From positions 1 through 57,718 of IMG/VR virus record IMGVR_UViG_3300025769_000008: 57,718 bases of DNA; one strand, given 5' to 3'. This DNA is from a virus. The notes under the pieces were generated by a model. The model saw only the letters and a program-made list of their open reading frames with translations. It had not been told where the DNA came from and searched no databases. The position numbers were made by a program, and so were the translations under genes. The number at the start of each line of letters is the position of its first letter. Within the stretch, counting starts at the first letter, position 1. Positions 38,328 to 46,609 of this stretch are shown one piece after another.

Positions 38328-38789
38328 ATGCACATAGATAATTTAATAGCAATTATAGCTATTGTTTTTTTTACTTTACTTGTATCTTTAACAGTAGAAG
38401 CAGATCAAATAGTTCATAAATTTAAATCACCAAGTTTTAGCGGTGAAGCTACATCTAGTCATTATTTAACTATTGAAAATCAAGAACACAGCAGAAAGCT
38501 TACAATTAAAGAAGAAATAAAAGCTTTGCAAGATGAAATAGAAAGAGAAAAAGAAAATTCTACTTTAGCAAGGTTTATGCGTAATTTAGAGTCAAGAGTT
38601 TACGCAGAGCTTTCTAGACAATTAGTTAATAATTTATTTGGTGAAACACCACAAAGCGAAGGAATAATAACATTAGAAGGAAACATCATTGAATATACAA
38701 GTGATGGTGTAACTCTTACTTTAAAAATAACAGAAGCAGATGGAACAGTTACGGAAATTACCATACCTATCGGTACTTTTACTTTCTAG
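38328..38789 (+). CDS. csgF: CsgF-like curli assembly protein (153 aa)
   Basis: Seen: a signal peptide or membrane segment (LIAIIAIVFFTLLVSLTVEA), then HKFKSPSFSGEATSSHYLTI, matching the CsgF N-terminal plug region (F.F..P.F.G......L..A..QN), a helical stretch with ESRVYAELSRQLVNNLFGE, and a beta C-terminus (GNIIEYTSDGVTLTLKITEA...TEITIPIGTF). Known: CsgF sits on the CsgG outer-membrane channel and couples secretion to curli nucleation. The next gene is CsgG-like, which makes the assignment much stronger. Confidence 0.85.
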   Translation: MHIDNLIAIIAIVFFTLLVSLTVEADQIVHKFKSPSFSGEATSSHYLTIENQEHSRKLTIKEEIKALQDEIEREKENSTLARFMRNLESRVYAELSRQLVNNLFGETPQSEGIITLEGNIIEYTSDGVTLTLKITEADGTVTEITIPIGTFTF

Positions 38790-39612
38790 TTGTTCTATAT
38801 TCCAACAGTTTGAAGATACTTATGAACAAAGGTTTCAGGACAAAAATATTGTTACAATATCTGAATTGCAATCAAAAGAACTTGCAAATGTAGCTAAACC
38901 TTTGGTACAACCAGTAGTAGCTGTTTATCCTACTGCATTTACAGATCAAACAGGACAAAGAAAAAGCAATAGTGAGTTTGCTTTATTTAGTACAGCTATA
39001 ACACAACAACCTAGTGCATTATTAATTAGAGCTTTAAAACACGCTAGTAATGGTCAATTTTTTAGAGTTGTTGAAAGAGTAGGTTTAGATAATTTAACAA
39101 AAGAAAGACAACTTATAAGGTCGGCAAGAGAGCAATTGTCTGATGAAGAAGAACATAAAAAAACTCTACGACCTTTATTGTTTGCAGGGGTTTTAATAGA
39201 AGGTGCTGTAATTTCTTATGAAAGCAATCTTTCTACAGGTGGTACGGGGGCTAGATATTTAGGTATAGGCTCTAGTATTCAATATAGAGAGGATAGTGTA
39301 ACAGTATCTTTGCGTATGGTTTCGGTGGCAACAGGAGAAATACTTATAGAAGTAATGACTGAAAAAACAATTTTTAGTTATGGAAAATCTGAAGATGTAT
39401 TTCGTTTTATAGAAATGGGAACAGAACTTGTAGAAATAGAATTAGGTAATTCTAGAAATGAGTCCTCTACCATAGCTTTAATGAAAGCTATTGAAAGTGC
39501 TGTACTAGAATTAATAAATGTCGGATACGACAGGAGTTTTTGGAAACATGAAGAAGTTGAAATTAATAAGCCTGATTGCGATGCTGATTGCATTGCCAAT
39601 ATACGGGGCTGA
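38740..39612 (+). CDS. csgG: CsgG-like curli secretion channel lipoprotein (290 aa)
   Basis: Role: nonameric outer-membrane pore that exports curli subunits. Seen: lipoprotein signal LPYLSVLLLSSC (Cys18), then the CsgG landmarks PVVAVYPTAFTDQTGQRK, RVVERVGLDNLTKERQLIRS, EGAVISYESNLSTGGTGARY, LGIGSSIQYREDSVTVSLRM, VATGEILIEVMTEKTI and IESAVLELINVGYDRSFW. Order and spacing match E. coli CsgG (277 aa). The signal peptide is encoded within the csgF 3' end (50-base overlap, different frame). Confidence 0.95.
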   Translation: MEQLRKLPYLSVLLLSSCSIFQQFEDTYEQRFQDKNIVTISELQSKELANVAKPLVQPVVAVYPTAFTDQTGQRKSNSEFALFSTAITQQPSALLIRALKHASNGQFFRVVERVGLDNLTKERQLIRSAREQLSDEEEHKKTLRPLLFAGVLIEGAVISYESNLSTGGTGARYLGIGSSIQYREDSVTVSLRMVSVATGEILIEVMTEKTIFSYGKSEDVFRFIEMGTELVEIELGNSRNESSTIALMKAIESAVLELINVGYDRSFWKHEEVEINKPDCDADCIANIRG

Positions 39613-40279
39613 TAACGAAATATATATTGATCAGTCAGGAACTGGTGCAAATATAGATTTAGAACAATTAGGTATTTCTAATATTATTGGAGGTTCTGAT
39701 GCGTCAGCAGGTAACATGACTGCTTTAGACCTAGATGGTAATTCAATGACATTGGATATAAACATGATAGGCGGAACAAATAAATTTTTAGGAGATATTT
39801 GGGCTGATAATTTTACTGGGTTTTATGAATTTACTGGAGGAAGCAATACTTTTAATATACAAGTTGATCCTTCAAATACTTATGGAGCAGATGATTCTGA
39901 TCAAAATGTACAAGTAACAGGAAGTTCTAATACATTTACTTTAAATCAAGCAACAACTGCTTTAGCTGATAGTTTAAATTTAGATTGGATAATACAAGGT
40001 TCTAACAATACTATTACATCAACTATTAATATTGATAATGCTACTAATTACATGGATATAGATGGTTCTGATAATACTTTGACCTATGTAGGTACTGGTG
40101 TTACAGCTTCTGCTGGTGGTTATTTTTACTTAGATCATACAGGAGGATCAAGAACTTTTAATATTCAACAATTAAGTACACAAGATAATGATTGGCTCAA
40201 AATTTTATCTACAAGCGGTACTTCTGCTTCTACTGTTTGTGTCATTCAAAACGACCAAGGTACAAGCACAAGTTGCTGA
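39548..40279 (+). CDS. Secreted curlin-like repeat protein (243 aa)
   Basis: Signal peptide MKKLKLISLIAMLIALPIYG then ADNEIYIDQSGTGANIDLEQ, which follows the curlin repeat rule (I-x-Q-x-G-x-x-N, repeated). Later segments (GGSNTFNIQVD; TGSSNTFTLNQA; GSNNTITSTINI; GSDNTLTYVG) keep an (S/G)-x-N-T-hydrophobic-x-hydrophobic rhythm expected of a beta-helical amyloid-like protein. Inferred: the substrate of the CsgG-like pore. It is longer and less regular than CsgA (151 aa). The ATG at 39548 is used for the signal peptide; the gene overlaps csgG by 65 bases. Confidence 0.75.
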   Translation: MKKLKLISLIAMLIALPIYGADNEIYIDQSGTGANIDLEQLGISNIIGGSDASAGNMTALDLDGNSMTLDINMIGGTNKFLGDIWADNFTGFYEFTGGSNTFNIQVDPSNTYGADDSDQNVQVTGSSNTFTLNQATTALADSLNLDWIIQGSNNTITSTINIDNATNYMDIDGSDNTLTYVGTGVTASAGGYFYLDHTGGSRTFNIQQLSTQDNDWLKILSTSGTSASTVCVIQNDQGTSTSC

Positions 40280-41303
40280 TATAGGAGATATATCTGAACT
40301 TAATGGTTTTGCTCAAATAGTTAGAGATAAACCATATGTAGCTAATTTAGATTTTGCAATACAAAGTAATGATGAAGCCATAACTACAAATGGAAGAATG
40401 GCTATTACTTTTTTAGATGATAGCAAGGTAAAACTTACAGAACATTCACAATTAATTATTGATGAATATATTTATGATCCTGATCCTAGTAAAGCCAAAA
40501 TGGCTCTTACATTTGGTTTAGGTACAGCTCGTTTTATAACTGGCAATCTTAATCGTATAGATAAACAAAACATAAGTCTTAAAACACCTACTGCTGATAT
40601 CGCTATAAGAGGAACGGATTTTACAGCTACAGTAGATGAATTAGGTCGTAGTTTAATAATACTGCTTCCAGACCCATTTGGGCTTTCTAGTGGCGAAATA
40701 GAAGTTGTGACTGCTATGGGTACTGTAATACTAAATAAGCCCTACGAAGCGACTACAGTAAGCGTATTTGAGTCTGCACCAAGTAAACCTGTTATTTTAG
40801 ATTTAACATTAAATCAAATAGATAATATGTTAATTGTTACTCCTCCCAAAAAAGAAGCAGTTATTGAAGAACAAATAGTCACTAAAAAAGCAAATATATT
40901 AGATTTTAATGATTTAGATATAGATTATTTAGCAGAAGATTTATTGGCTGAAGATGATTTAGAATTTAATGAATTAGATATAAATTATTTAGATGTTAAT
41001 TTTTTAGAAGATTTACTTAATGTTTTAGATGCTTTAGCAATAGAAGAAGAGGAAGATCAATTAGCACAAGCTACAAGCACACAAATAACAGGTACATTAT
41101 TAGGTAGAGACCCTGATACACAAATTACAACATTAATAACAGGTAATGTTATAAGTATGAGAAGAAGCATAAATGAATCTGTAAGAATAGATTTAGATGC
41201 CAGTAATTCTTATACAGTTATATTTATACAGGATGGAGTTTCTAATGTAGTTAAAGTAAATGGTGGTAGTGATTCAACAATAACTATAACTCAGAGTGAT
41301 TAA
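40188..41303 (+). CDS. Secreted FecR-domain protein (371 aa)
   Basis: Signal peptide KFYLQAVLLLLLFVSF ending in VQA, then a FecR-like beta domain: GFAQIVRDKPYVANLDFAIQ, NGRMAITFLDDSKVKLTEHS, RFITGNLNRIDKQNISLKTP and ADIAIRGTDF. A Leu/Asp/Glu-rich region (about 225-285) follows, then a C-terminal stretch (FIQDGVSNVV; STITITQ) resembling curlin strands. Known: FecR domains sense envelope signals, and free FecR proteins are often encoded beside CHASE2-cyclase genes. Inferred: periplasmic partner of the next protein. Overlaps the preceding gene by 92 bases. Confidence 0.88.
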   Translation: MIGSKFYLQAVLLLLLFVSFKTTKVQAQVADIGDISELNGFAQIVRDKPYVANLDFAIQSNDEAITTNGRMAITFLDDSKVKLTEHSQLIIDEYIYDPDPSKAKMALTFGLGTARFITGNLNRIDKQNISLKTPTADIAIRGTDFTATVDELGRSLIILLPDPFGLSSGEIEVVTAMGTVILNKPYEATTVSVFESAPSKPVILDLTLNQIDNMLIVTPPKKEAVIEEQIVTKKANILDFNDLDIDYLAEDLLAEDDLEFNELDINYLDVNFLEDLLNVLDALAIEEEEDQLAQATSTQITGTLLGRDPDTQITTLITGNVISMRRSINESVRIDLDASNSYTVIFIQDGVSNVVKVNGGSDSTITITQSD

Positions 41304-43063
41304 TGAAAAAAATATTATTAGTTTTAGTTATAGTTTTATTTATTCCATTTATTACGCAAGTAAATATATTACAAATAATAAAACTTAAAACATTTGATGC
41401 TTTTGTAACTAAACAAAAACCTTCAGAATATTTTACTATTTTAAATATAACAGAAGAAGATATAGCTAATGAAGGTGGTTATCCCTTATCTAGACAAACA
41501 CTAGCACAAATACAAATAAATCTTTTACGTCAGGGTGCTATAGGAGTTGGATGGGTTATAGCTTTTCCACAACCTGATAGATTTGGTGGTGATTTTGAAT
41601 TTGCTAATGCTTTATCTTTTTCTCCTAGTGTATTAGCTATGTTTGAAGGCAAAGGAGATTATCCTCCTACAATAGGCACAGTTATATTGGGTGACGACAT
41701 TGGAGGTTTAAAAGCTGAAGGGGTAATACAAAACATAGAATTATTACAACAAAATGCAAATCAAGGTTTAGCTGTTGCAAGAACTGATATAGATAATTTA
41801 GTAAGAAGATTGCCTTTACTTATGAGAAGCAATGATGGATGGGTAGCTTCTTATGGAACAGAAGTTTTAAAAGTATTAGCTGGTGCGGATACTTATGTTA
41901 TTAAAACTAATGTTAATGGCATTGAAGAAATAAGAGTTAAAGGCTTACCGCCAGTTAAAGTAGATAGTTTTGGTAGAAAGTGGATTAGCTGGGTTAATAC
42001 ACCACAAACAAATTTACAAGAAATGAACGTGGAAGGTAAGTTTGTTTTTGTAGGTTTTACAGCAAAAGGCATAATGCCACAAATTGCTACACCAGCAGGT
42101 TTATTAGAACCACACAAAATACAAGCTGCATTAGCTGAATCTATACTTATACAAAATAGTCCACACATACCTGACTATGCACTAGCAGTAGAAGCAGTAT
42201 TATTAATTTCAATGATATTGTTAACTTGGGTGTTAATAAATATTTTTGGAATATCGTTAGGAATACTATTTACCAGTCTATTGTTTTTTTCTACAGCAGG
42301 AAGTGGGTATTATTTAATACAACAAGGTTTATTAATAGACGTAACATGGTCGCTTATATCTCAGTTTATTACAGCAGCAACAGCTTTTTATTTAAGATTT
42401 AGAGAACAATACAAATTAAGACAACAAATAAAACAACAGTTTGGAAAATACTTAGACCCAAGGATGGTTAAGAAATTACAAGATAATCCTGAACTTTGTC
42501 AGGTTAATGGTAAAAGAGTTGATTGTTCTATTATTTTTACAGACCTTAGAGGATTTACTAGCTTATCGGAATCAGTTGAACCTGAAGTAGTAACCTACAT
42601 TATGAATTCTGTATTAGATGCACAAGTACAAGCAGCTAATAAATATTTTGGATGCACAGATAAATTTATTGGAGATGCTGGTATGTTTCATTGGAATACT
42701 ATTATTCCACAAGAAGATCATTACAATCTTGCTTTACAAGCAGCAAAAGAAATAGAAAAAAATATTGACCAGTTAAATATTAAATTTGCAGAAGAAGATA
42801 TACCTGAAGTTGCTATTGGTATAGGTGTAAATTCTGGAGTTTGTATAGCTGGTAACTTTGGAGCAACAGATAGATTTGCATTTAGCCTTATAGGAGACCC
42901 TTGTAATGTAGCAGCTAGACTAGAATCAAGTACAAAGGTTGCAGGAGTAGGAGTTTTGATAGGTGAAGAAACTGCCAAATATAGCGATTTTAAGCTACAA
43001 TTATTAGAACCTATAGAAGTAAAAGGTAAAGCTAAACCATTACAGGTTTATACATGGGCATAA
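41303..43063 (+). CDS. Membrane CHASE2-adenylate cyclase (586 aa)
   Basis: Role: makes cAMP (or cGMP) in response to a periplasmic signal. Seen: N-terminal membrane helix (4-22); a CHASE2-like sensor (about 26-290) with FTILNITEEDIANEGGYPLS and RRLPLLMRSNDG; three membrane helices (about 296-362); then a class III cyclase with metal Asp414 (FTDLRGFTS), Lys454 and Asp458 (DKFIGDAGMF), and Asn535/Arg539 (GDPCNVAARLE). All catalytic positions look intact; the second base-recognition residue is Ser instead of Thr or Asp. Starts one base into the fecR stop (TAATG). Confidence 0.93.
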   Translation: MKKILLVLVIVLFIPFITQVNILQIIKLKTFDAFVTKQKPSEYFTILNITEEDIANEGGYPLSRQTLAQIQINLLRQGAIGVGWVIAFPQPDRFGGDFEFANALSFSPSVLAMFEGKGDYPPTIGTVILGDDIGGLKAEGVIQNIELLQQNANQGLAVARTDIDNLVRRLPLLMRSNDGWVASYGTEVLKVLAGADTYVIKTNVNGIEEIRVKGLPPVKVDSFGRKWISWVNTPQTNLQEMNVEGKFVFVGFTAKGIMPQIATPAGLLEPHKIQAALAESILIQNSPHIPDYALAVEAVLLISMILLTWVLINIFGISLGILFTSLLFFSTAGSGYYLIQQGLLIDVTWSLISQFITAATAFYLRFREQYKLRQQIKQQFGKYLDPRMVKKLQDNPELCQVNGKRVDCSIIFTDLRGFTSLSESVEPEVVTYIMNSVLDAQVQAANKYFGCTDKFIGDAGMFHWNTIIPQEDHYNLALQAAKEIEKNIDQLNIKFAEEDIPEVAIGIGVNSGVCIAGNFGATDRFAFSLIGDPCNVAARLESSTKVAGVGVLIGEETAKYSDFKLQLLEPIEVKGKAKPLQVYTWA

Positions 43064-43066
43064 AAT

Positions 43067-43462
43067 ATGAGTAAAGTTTTAATAGGTATAATTGCAGTAT
43101 TATTAATAATTGGTTATTTTCTTTGGAATGAAAATGCAAGATTATCTGCATTAAATCAAGCTTTTGAATTACGGGATCAAGAACAACAAGCTGCTATAGA
43201 GTCTTTGCAAAATGATTTCAAATTGCAAACAGAAGGTTTATTAGAGATACAAAGTAAAAATCAAGCTATAGAAGCTGAAATGTCTAGATACTTAGATGTA
43301 TTTAAAAGACATGATTTAACTAAACTAGCAGCAGCTAAACCATCTTTACTAGAGCCTAGGGTTAATAAAGGAACTAAAAATGTATTTGATAGTATTGAAG
43401 AAGACAGTCGCAGCATTGATGATCTTGATGATGGTCTCCAGTTGCAGTCTGTTTCCAAGTAA
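43067..43462 (+). CDS. Inner-membrane spanin-like protein (131 aa)
   Basis: N-terminal membrane anchor (VLIGIIAVLLIIGYFLW) followed by a long periplasmic coiled coil (DQEQQAAIESLQNDFKLQTE; IQSKNQAIEAEMSRYLDVFK) and a flexible acidic end. This is the i-spanin (Rz) layout. The next gene, a lipoprotein, begins inside it in another frame, as in Rz/Rz1 pairs. Role: fusing inner and outer membranes at lysis. Confidence 0.7.
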   Translation: MSKVLIGIIAVLLIIGYFLWNENARLSALNQAFELRDQEQQAAIESLQNDFKLQTEGLLEIQSKNQAIEAEMSRYLDVFKRHDLTKLAAAKPSLLEPRVNKGTKNVFDSIEEDSRSIDDLDDGLQLQSVSK

Positions 43463-43760
43463 ACAAAACGTACAAATAACTACTAAAGCTTTAGAAAGGC
43501 AAATAGCACAGCCTGTTATGCCTAGAGAAATAGATTTAAAAGAACCATATTGGTATGTAGTTTCAGATAAAAACATAGATGAGTTTTTGGCTAGAGTTGA
43601 AAAAGAACATGGGCAAATAGTTTTCTTTGCTATGTCTGTACCTGATTATGAACTCATGTCTTACAATATGCAGGAATTAAAGAGATATATAAATGAACTT
43701 AAACAGGTTGTGGTCTATTATAGAAAAGTTACTACAAATAAACCTGAAACAGGGGAGTAA
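43380..43760 (+). CDS. Outer-membrane lipoprotein, o-spanin candidate (126 aa)
   Basis: Signal sequence with lipobox MILMMVSSC then SLFPSK; mature part alpha/beta with MPREIDLKEPYWYVVSDKNI and a helical YNMQELKRYINELKQVVVYY. It overlaps the i-spanin-like gene by 83 bases in a different frame. Longer than Rz1 and with a folded domain, so it may have an added role. A TTG at 43395 is an alternative start giving a more typical signal peptide (KKTVAALMILMM). Confidence 0.65.
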   Translation: MYLIVLKKTVAALMILMMVSSCSLFPSKQNVQITTKALERQIAQPVMPREIDLKEPYWYVVSDKNIDEFLARVEKEHGQIVFFAMSVPDYELMSYNMQELKRYINELKQVVVYYRKVTTNKPETGE

Positions 43761-43761
43761 T

Positions 43762-44205
43762 ATGAACATATCACAAGAGGGGATAGCTTTAATTAAAAAG
43801 TTTGAAGGTTGTGAATTAGAAGCTTATCAAGATTCTGTAGGTGTTTGGACTATAGGATACGGACATACTAAAGAAGTAAAAGAAGGTGACAAAATAAATC
43901 AAGATGAAGCCGAACATTTATTACAAGAAGAGATGCCTGAATACGAAGGCTATATAAATGACATGGTTACAGTACCTTTAAAACAATGTCAGTTTGATGC
44001 TTTAGTTTGTTGGGTCTATAACCTAGGACCAACTAATCTTGGCAATTCAACATTATTGAAATTACTTAATGCAGGTGATTATCATACAACACCATCACAA
44101 ATTAAAAGATGGAATAAAGCTGGAGGAAAAACATTGCAAGGATTAATTAGACGAAGAGAAGCAGAAGCACTTCTTTTTGAAGGTAAAGAATGGATTGAGG
44201 TCTAA
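43762..44205 (+). CDS. T4-type lysozyme endolysin, GH24 (147 aa)
   Basis: Role: cleaves peptidoglycan at lysis. Seen: the exact catalytic spacing Glu15-(8)-Asp24-(5)-Thr30 in KKFEGCELEAYQDSVGVWTI followed by GYGHT, and a C-terminal RRREAEALLFEG typical of GH24. The start at ATG 43762 follows AGGGGAGTAAT; it overlaps nothing upstream. No signal peptide is visible, so a holin is needed. Confidence 0.93.
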   Translation: MNISQEGIALIKKFEGCELEAYQDSVGVWTIGYGHTKEVKEGDKINQDEAEHLLQEEMPEYEGYINDMVTVPLKQCQFDALVCWVYNLGPTNLGNSTLLKLLNAGDYHTTPSQIKRWNKAGGKTLQGLIRRREAEALLFEGKEWIEV

Positions 44206-44206
44206 T

Positions 44207-46075
44207 ATGCCTTTAGCTAAATATGTTTTTAAACCAGGTATTAATAAAGAAGGAACAAACTACTCTAATGAGGGTGGTTGGTTTGATGCTGATAAAGTAA
44301 GATTTAGAAAAGGTAAACCTGAAAGAATAGGTGGCTGGTCTAAATTTACTACAGATTCTTTTATAGGAACTTGTAGAAAATTATATCCCTATAAAGCAAC
44401 AAGCGGAGATAGTTTTGTAATATTAGGCACTCATCAAAAATTATATAATCTTAGTGGTGATGTTTACTATGATATAACCCCTATTAGAGCTACAACTACA
44501 AATGGTATTACATTTTCTGCAAGCAATGGCTCTTCTACAATAACTGTAACAGATTCAAGTCATGGAGCAGTTACAGGAGATTTTGTTACTATTTCTGAAG
44601 CAGTTTCTTTAGGTGGATTAATTACAGCAGATGTATTAAATCAAGAGTATCAAATAGAAAAAGTTACAGGAGATAATACATACGAAATAATAGCTAAAGA
44701 TACTTCAGGAACAACAGTAACAGCAAATGCTAGTGATTCTGGTAATGGTGGTTCTGGAGTAGATGGTGCATATCAAATTAATTCAGGATTAGATGTTTAT
44801 GTAAGAAGCACAGGTTGGGGTGTAAATACTTGGGGAGCTGGAACATGGGGTTCTGCTAGTGATTTAACATTAACTAATCAACTTAGATTATGGTCAATAG
44901 ATAATTTCGGTGATGATACTATTGCTGCACCTAGAGCTGGAGCTTTATATTTTTGGGATAAATCAGATGGTCTTACTACAAGAGCAGTAGCTGTATCTTC
45001 AGAATCAGGTGCTAGTGATGTTCCAACAGCTTGCTTGCAAGTTATGACATCAGATGTAGATAAGCACGTTATAGCATTTGGAGCTAATCCTATAGGTAGT
45101 TCAACTATAGACCCATTATTAGTTAGATTTTCTGACAGAGAAAGTGCAGTTGATTGGACACCTACTGCAACAAATCAAGCTGGTGGTGTGCAATTATCTC
45201 AAGGTTCTACAATTGTAGGAGCTTTGCGTACTAGACAAGAAATACTTATATGGACAGATGCAGGTATTGTATCTATGCGTTTTGTTGGTGAACCTTTTGT
45301 TTTTAGTTTTACAGAAGTTGCCGAGGGTGTAAGTTTAATATCACCAAATGCTGCAACTAATGCAAATGGTAGAGTATATTTTATGGATCGTGATGGTTTT
45401 CATGTTTACTCAGGAACATCACAAAGGTTGCCATGTACTGTATTAGATTATGTATTATCTGATTTAAACCAAGATCAAGCTTATAAAGTATTTGCAGCTT
45501 CAAATTCAAGCGTTAATGAAGTTATGTGGTTCTATCCTTCAGGAACAAATACAGAAATTGATAAGTATGTATTATTTAATTATTTAGAAAATACATGGTC
45601 TATAGGAACAACATCAGATAATTTTGTAAGAACTGCATGGAATGAAGCTTCTATATATGAAAATCCAGTAGCAGCAAGTAAAAATAGCAGTACATCTAAT
45701 TTGAATTATGTATATAGCCATGAAATAGGACATGGAGATGACACAGATGCTTTTACAGCTTTTATAGAATCAAGTGATTTTGATCTAGCACCAGATGGAG
45801 AAAGATATACATTCATATCAAAATTAATACCTGACATAGAATTTAGAGATCAACAATCAACAAGTGATAGTGTTACTTTTACTATTAAAGGCAGAGACTT
45901 TCCTTTACAAGATTTATCTACTTTACAAACTATAGATGTAACACCAACTTCTACATTTGCAAATACGAGAGCAAGAAGCAGACAAGCAGCTTTGCGTATA
46001 TCAAATTCGTCTAGTGATTACGGCTGGAGATTGGGTGATTTAAGATTAGAAATTAGACCTGATGGTAAAAGATAA
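44207..46075 (+). CDS. Tail/DNA-stabilisation protein, P22 gp10-like (622 aa)
   Basis: N-terminus YVFKPGINKEGTNYSNEGGW then FDADKVRFRKGKPERIGGWS, a well-known start of the podovirus packaged-DNA stabilisation family (P22 gp10). Later beta-propeller-like repeats, RFSDRESAVDWTPTATNQAG and REGWxxGD-like end (GWRLGDLRLEIRPDGKR). Role: seals the portal and forms the tail nozzle. The ATG at 44207 is used; AGGTCTAAT precedes it. Confidence 0.85.
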   Translation: MPLAKYVFKPGINKEGTNYSNEGGWFDADKVRFRKGKPERIGGWSKFTTDSFIGTCRKLYPYKATSGDSFVILGTHQKLYNLSGDVYYDITPIRATTTNGITFSASNGSSTITVTDSSHGAVTGDFVTISEAVSLGGLITADVLNQEYQIEKVTGDNTYEIIAKDTSGTTVTANASDSGNGGSGVDGAYQINSGLDVYVRSTGWGVNTWGAGTWGSASDLTLTNQLRLWSIDNFGDDTIAAPRAGALYFWDKSDGLTTRAVAVSSESGASDVPTACLQVMTSDVDKHVIAFGANPIGSSTIDPLLVRFSDRESAVDWTPTATNQAGGVQLSQGSTIVGALRTRQEILIWTDAGIVSMRFVGEPFVFSFTEVAEGVSLISPNAATNANGRVYFMDRDGFHVYSGTSQRLPCTVLDYVLSDLNQDQAYKVFAASNSSVNEVMWFYPSGTNTEIDKYVLFNYLENTWSIGTTSDNFVRTAWNEASIYENPVAASKNSSTSNLNYVYSHEIGHGDDTDAFTAFIESSDFDLAPDGERYTFISKLIPDIEFRDQQSTSDSVTFTIKGRDFPLQDLSTLQTIDVTPTSTFANTRARSRQAALRISNSSSDYGWRLGDLRLEIRPDGKR

Positions 46076-46278
46076 TGGCTGATATCAAAACGATAGCATT
46101 ACCATTAGCAAGCATAGAATATGATTCTAATGATGAAGCTTTAACTAGAAGAACTATAGAACAGGCTATAGAAGATATAAATGTAAAAATAACTAACATA
46201 CAAAGAATGCAGTCTACAGTTACAAGTAAAGCTTCTAAGAGACATCAATTTTTATTAATGGGATTAAAACATGGCTGA
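46075..46278 (+). CDS. Small conserved phage protein (67 aa)
   Basis: Begins MADIKTIALPLASIEYDSND with a helix EALTRRTIEQAIEDINVKIT. Typical partner of the stabilisation protein in marine podoviruses; perhaps a tail accessory. TAATGG overlap upstream and 8-base overlap downstream. Confidence 0.65.
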   Translation: MADIKTIALPLASIEYDSNDEALTRRTIEQAIEDINVKITNIQRMQSTVTSKASKRHQFLLMGLKHG

Positions 46279-46609
46279 TGATTTAAAAGTATTAGGTCAG
46301 TTAGACCCAGCAGCTACTACTACAACAGTTTTATATACTGTGCCAGATATGACACAGACCACAATTAGTTCAATTGTGGCAGCTAATAGAACAGGATCAG
46401 CTATAACATTTAGATTAAGTGTTCATGTTGCTGGTGCAGGTGCAGATGACAAACAATTTTTATACTATGACAAATCAGTTGCAGCTAATGATTCGTTAGC
46501 TATAGTTATAGGTATAACCCTTAATCAAACAGATGTGTTGAAGGTTTATACAAGTGCAGTTGATATGAGTTTTAATGTGTTTGGTTGCGAAACTAAAGAG
46601 GAAAGATAA
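46271..46609 (+). CDS. Beta-sandwich virion protein (112 aa)
   Basis: Sequence LGQLDPAATTTTVLYTVPDM then VAANRTGSAITFRLSVHVAG and NDSLAIVIGITLNQTDVLKV is a recurrent small phage structural type, probably a beta-sandwich tail or fibre-associated protein. Overlaps both neighbours. Confidence 0.7.
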   Translation: MADDLKVLGQLDPAATTTTVLYTVPDMTQTTISSIVAANRTGSAITFRLSVHVAGAGADDKQFLYYDKSVAANDSLAIVIGITLNQTDVLKVYTSAVDMSFNVFGCETKEER

